Source: T1Sed10-7 sp047921175
GTDB lineage: Bacteria; Actinomycetota; Nitriliruptoria; Nitriliruptorales; Nitriliruptoraceae
DNA: 6,993 bases
Direction of reading: 5' to 3'
NCBI GenBank assembly: GCA_047921175.1
Contig: JBLRWQ010000106.1
Coordinates: 1 to 6,993, forward strand
The notes under the pieces were generated by a model. It was not told where the DNA came from and searched no databases. It worked only from the letters and a program-made list of their open reading frames with translations. Numbering within the stretch: position 1 is the first letter of the stretch; the number at the start of each line of letters is the position of its first letter. Positions 4,744 to 6,993 of the stretch are shown here, piece after piece. The translations under genes were made by a program, and so were the position numbers.

Positions 4744-5313
4744 GTGACGGAGACGGCCGTGGTGTGGCTGGTCGGGTTGGTGCTGGTCCTCCTCCTCGTC
4801 GTCGTGCTCCTCTACAACCGCCTGGTCCGCGCCAAGGTCCGGGTCCGGCAGGCCTGGGCGCAGGTCGCGGTGCAGCAGCAGCGCCGCCACGATCTGATCC
4901 CGAACGTCGTCGCGGCGGCCCGCGGTTCGGCTGCCCACGAGCGCGGGCTGCTGCAGCAGGTCACCGACACCCGCAGCCGCGCCCTGCAGGCCACCGGCCA
5001 CCTCGATCGAGACCTGGCGGAGCAGCAGCTCTCCGACCTGCTCGGGCGGCTCCTCGTGCTCACCGAGGCCCAGCCGGAACTCCAGGCCGACGGCAGCTTC
5101 CGCAAGCTCCAGCGGGAGCTGCGCGACACCGAGGACCGGCTGGCCTTCGCGCGGGGCTTCGCCAACGATCGCGTCGCCCGGTACCGGACCCTGACCAACA
5201 CGTTCCCGACGGTGGTCGTCGCCCGCCTGTTCGGCTTCCCACGCGCCGACATGTTCGCCCGCGAGTCGGAGCGTGTCGCCCGGGCCCCTGATGTCCGGCT
5301 CGGAGAGAGGTGA
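4744..5313 (+). CDS. lemA: LemA family membrane protein
   Basis: A 189-residue protein with one N-terminal membrane helix (residues about 5-24, WLVGLVLVLLLVVVLLY) followed by a helical domain. Family hallmarks are YNRLVRAKVRVRQAWAQV (24-41), the QRRHDLIPNVV segment, and the C-terminal block with PELQAD, LQRELRDTEDRLAFAR and FPTVVVARLFGF. The usual family form of the first block has Asn after the Arg (VxxRNxV); here it is AKVRV, a minor difference. LemA proteins are membrane-anchored helical bundles whose biochemical role is not settled. The start is GTG at 4744, chosen because the membrane helix follows at once and GAGAG lies 4 nt upstream; an in-frame ATG at 4606 would add 46 low-complexity residues before the helix. 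The stop is only 2 bp from the ATG of the DUF2207 gene, so the two are surely co-transcribed. The gene is divergent from the bldD-like operon. Confidence 0.93.
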   Translation: MTETAVVWLVGLVLVLLLVVVLLYNRLVRAKVRVRQAWAQVAVQQQRRHDLIPNVVAAARGSAAHERGLLQQVTDTRSRALQATGHLDRDLAEQQLSDLLGRLLVLTEAQPELQADGSFRKLQRELRDTEDRLAFARGFANDRVARYRTLTNTFPTVVVARLFGFPRADMFARESERVARAPDVRLGER

Positions 5314-5315
5314 CC

Positions 5316-6993
5316 ATGCGGATCGGCTGGCGGATCGTGGCCACGGGCCTCGCGGTCGCGGCGACGTTCGGGATCGCGACCGGGGTCGGCGCCGTCTCCG
5401 GTCTGATCGGCCGCGACGACGCCTTCCGTATCGACGGGATGACGCAGACCATCGAGGTCGCCCCGGACGGGACCCCGCGGGTGACCGAGCAGCTGCAGGT
5501 CACCTTCACGGAGTCACGCCGCGGCATCTTCCGCGACCTGGACGAGCGTGCACCCTTCCCCACCGCAGGGAGCTACCGGGACATCACCGTCGACCAGGGG
5601 CAGGACGACCGGCCCTGGAACGTCGCGCTCGAACGTTGGGAGCACGGCCCCCGTATCCGGATCGGCGAGGCCTCGACCTGGCTGCCCCCAGGGACCTACC
5701 CGTACCGCATCCGCTACACCGCGCCGACCTGGACGGTCACCCTGCGGGACGACCCGTCGCTCGTGGAGCTGCGGGTGGACACGCCCGGGTTCGACTGGCC
5801 GACCACGATCGGCCCCTCGGTCGTCGTGGTCGAGCTCCCCGGGGAGGCCGTGGAGGCGGCCTGTGTCAGCGGTCCACGACGCTCCACCCGCGCGTGCCCG
5901 AGCGAGCCGCGCATCGACGGCAACCGGGTGACCTTCGAGATCGGCCCCTTCGAGCCCCGTGAGGCGGCCACGATCGCGGTGCGGCTGCCCGCTGCGGCGT
6001 TCAGCGTGCCTCCACCGACCTACCGCCCGGCGGCGCTGGACTCCACCCTCGGACCGGGCCCGTGGGACCTGTCGCGGCCCGCGGCCGCCCTGCTGCTGGC
6101 GATCCTGCTCGCCCTCCCGCTGGCCGTCTGGGAGGCGGTCGCCGCCCGCACGGTCTACCGCGACCGGGTCACCGATCCGACGATCCACGACCGGGCCCAG
6201 CCGACCGCCCTGCCGGCGCCGCCCTTCGGTTTCAAGCCACCGGAGATCGCCGGGTTGCTGTCCCGTGCCACCGGCCAGAACCTGCTGCTCGCGGCGATCG
6301 TGGACCTCGACCAGCGCGGACTCGTGCGCACCTCGTTCTCCGAGAGCGCCGGCGGGTTCCTACGCAGCGCCAAGCAGACGCTGACCCTGGAGCGTCCCCC
6401 CCAGGGCACGGTGCTCCCGAAGGACCACGACGAGCTCGTGCACGCCCTGGTCCCCTCCTACGGCCCGACGGTGTTCGACGGCAGCTACGACGCCTCGGTC
6501 GCCTCCCGGGTCAGCGCCACGACCAGCATCCTCGACCAACGCGCGGCGCAGGTCTTCGCCACCCACGGTTTCGAGCACGACGAGGGTGGCGCGATGCGCA
6601 GCGGCCTGTTCCGGTTCGCCGCCTTCGTCGGCTGGCTCGGGCTGGCCGCGCTGCTCGGGTTCCTGTTCGCCTACGCGAGCCCGCTGCCGGGGATCGTGAC
6701 CGCGATCATCGCGGCGCTGGTCGTCATCGGTTGGGCGCTTGCCCGCGCACCGTGGCGCCACCACGCCCGGCCGCTCAACTCCGCCGGTCGGGACGCGGTC
6801 GCGCAGGCGCGTTCCTTCGACCACTTCGTCCGCACCGTCGAGGGCGAGCAGCTGGAGTGGGCCGCGGGGCAGCCCGGCATCGGCCATGACCACCCGGCCC
6901 TGACCCTGCTGCCGTACGCGATCGCGCTGGGCCATGCCGACAGCTGGTACGACCGGTTCGGTCCGGTCCTGCGAACACTGACGGCCGCGACGG
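5316..6993 (+). CDS. DUF2207 domain-containing membrane protein, 3'-partial
   Basis: An uninterrupted frame of 559 codons from ATG 5316 to the right edge, with no stop seen. GAGAGAGG lies 5 nt before the ATG and overlaps the end of lemA. An N-terminal hydrophobic stretch (about residues 6-31) is a signal peptide or anchor. An extracytoplasmic beta-rich DUF2207 domain follows (about 38-245) with the family-type RGIFRDLDERAPF (69-81) and YPYRIRYTAP (128-137). Cys184 and Cys194 could form a disulfide there. One membrane helix is at about 256-277. A cytosolic part contains KPPEIAGLL and VDLDQRGLVR (the winged-helix-like segment seen in this family), and two more helices lie at about 432-453 and 457-477. 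The C-terminal part has GRDAVAQARSFDHFVRTVE and LLPYAIALGHADSWYDRF, both typical of DUF2207. Length is near the family norm, so probably only a short tail is missing. Function is unknown; frequent pairing with LemA suggests a joint envelope role. Confidence 0.92.
   Translation, partial: MRIGWRIVATGLAVAATFGIATGVGAVSGLIGRDDAFRIDGMTQTIEVAPDGTPRVTEQLQVTFTESRRGIFRDLDERAPFPTAGSYRDITVDQGQDDRPWNVALERWEHGPRIRIGEASTWLPPGTYPYRIRYTAPTWTVTLRDDPSLVELRVDTPGFDWPTTIGPSVVVVELPGEAVEAACVSGPRRSTRACPSEPRIDGNRVTFEIGPFEPREAATIAVRLPAAAFSVPPPTYRPAALDSTLGPGPWDLSRPAAALLLAILLALPLAVWEAVAARTVYRDRVTDPTIHDRAQPTALPAPPFGFKPPEIAGLLSRATGQNLLLAAIVDLDQRGLVRTSFSESAGGFLRSAKQTLTLERPPQGTVLPKDHDELVHALVPSYGPTVFDGSYDASVASRVSATTSILDQRAAQVFATHGFEHDEGGAMRSGLFRFAAFVGWLGLAALLGFLFAYASPLPGIVTAIIAALVVIGWALARAPWRHHARPLNSAGRDAVAQARSFDHFVRTVEGEQLEWAAGQPGIGHDHPALTLLPYAIALGHADSWYDRFGPVLRTLTAAT

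Noticed and set aside
4241..5291. + strand frames of 147 and 328 codons across the intergenic region and lemA
   Set aside because: Arg/Pro/Gly-rich shadows. The lemA frame is clearly the coding one, with family motifs and codon pattern.
1..6993. Mobile elements, CRISPR arrays, tRNA or rRNA genes
   Set aside because: No transposase, integrase, long direct or terminal repeats, regularly spaced repeats, or tRNA/rRNA signatures were seen.

Overview
This is a GC-rich window whose gene content points to Actinomycetota. It encodes a BldD-type regulator, a DUF3152 secreted zinc-protease-like protein and a FadF/Rv0338c-type iron-sulfur protein, all typical of that phylum. The sequence does not let me go below phylum with confidence. 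I see no insertion sequences, tRNAs, rRNAs or CRISPR arrays.

Layout. (1) Bases 1-1183, + strand: the C-terminal part of a heterodisulfide-reductase-like Fe-S protein, cut by the left edge. (2) Bases 1181-1227: a long hairpin whose stem holds the stop codons of the two convergent genes; it looks like a shared bidirectional terminator. (3) Bases 4162 down to 1225, - strand: three genes in a row. They are a BldD-like DNA-binding regulator, then after 19 bp a membrane-anchored DUF3152 metalloprotease-like protein, then after 72 bp a PAS-PAS-GGDEF diguanylate cyclase. (4) Bases 4163-4743: a 581-bp divergent intergenic region with no convincing protein gene but much structure. It has a perfect match to the published Streptomyces BldD operator consensus lying on a sigma70-type promoter that fires on the - strand. 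Downstream of that promoter are a predicted structured RNA with C-rich loops ending in a terminator-like hairpin, and a second BldD-like palindrome just before the bldD-like start codon. (5) Bases 4744-6993, + strand: a LemA-family membrane protein followed 2 bp later by a DUF2207 membrane protein that runs off the right edge.

How the parts may work together. In Streptomyces, BldD is a c-di-GMP-responsive repressor that regulates its own gene and several diguanylate cyclase genes. Here a BldD relative lies directly upstream of, and probably shares a transcript with, an apparently active diguanylate cyclase, and its leader carries BldD-type operators. The simplest reading is a compact c-di-GMP feedback circuit: the cyclase makes the ligand, the regulator senses it, and the regulator controls the transcript (and perhaps a small RNA) encoding both. 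The c-di-GMP-binding signature of this BldD is close to the Streptomyces one but has its first Arg moved by one position. The circuit is an inference from gene order and sequence motifs. The LemA/DUF2207 pair is a recurrent membrane-protein partnership of unknown biochemical function.
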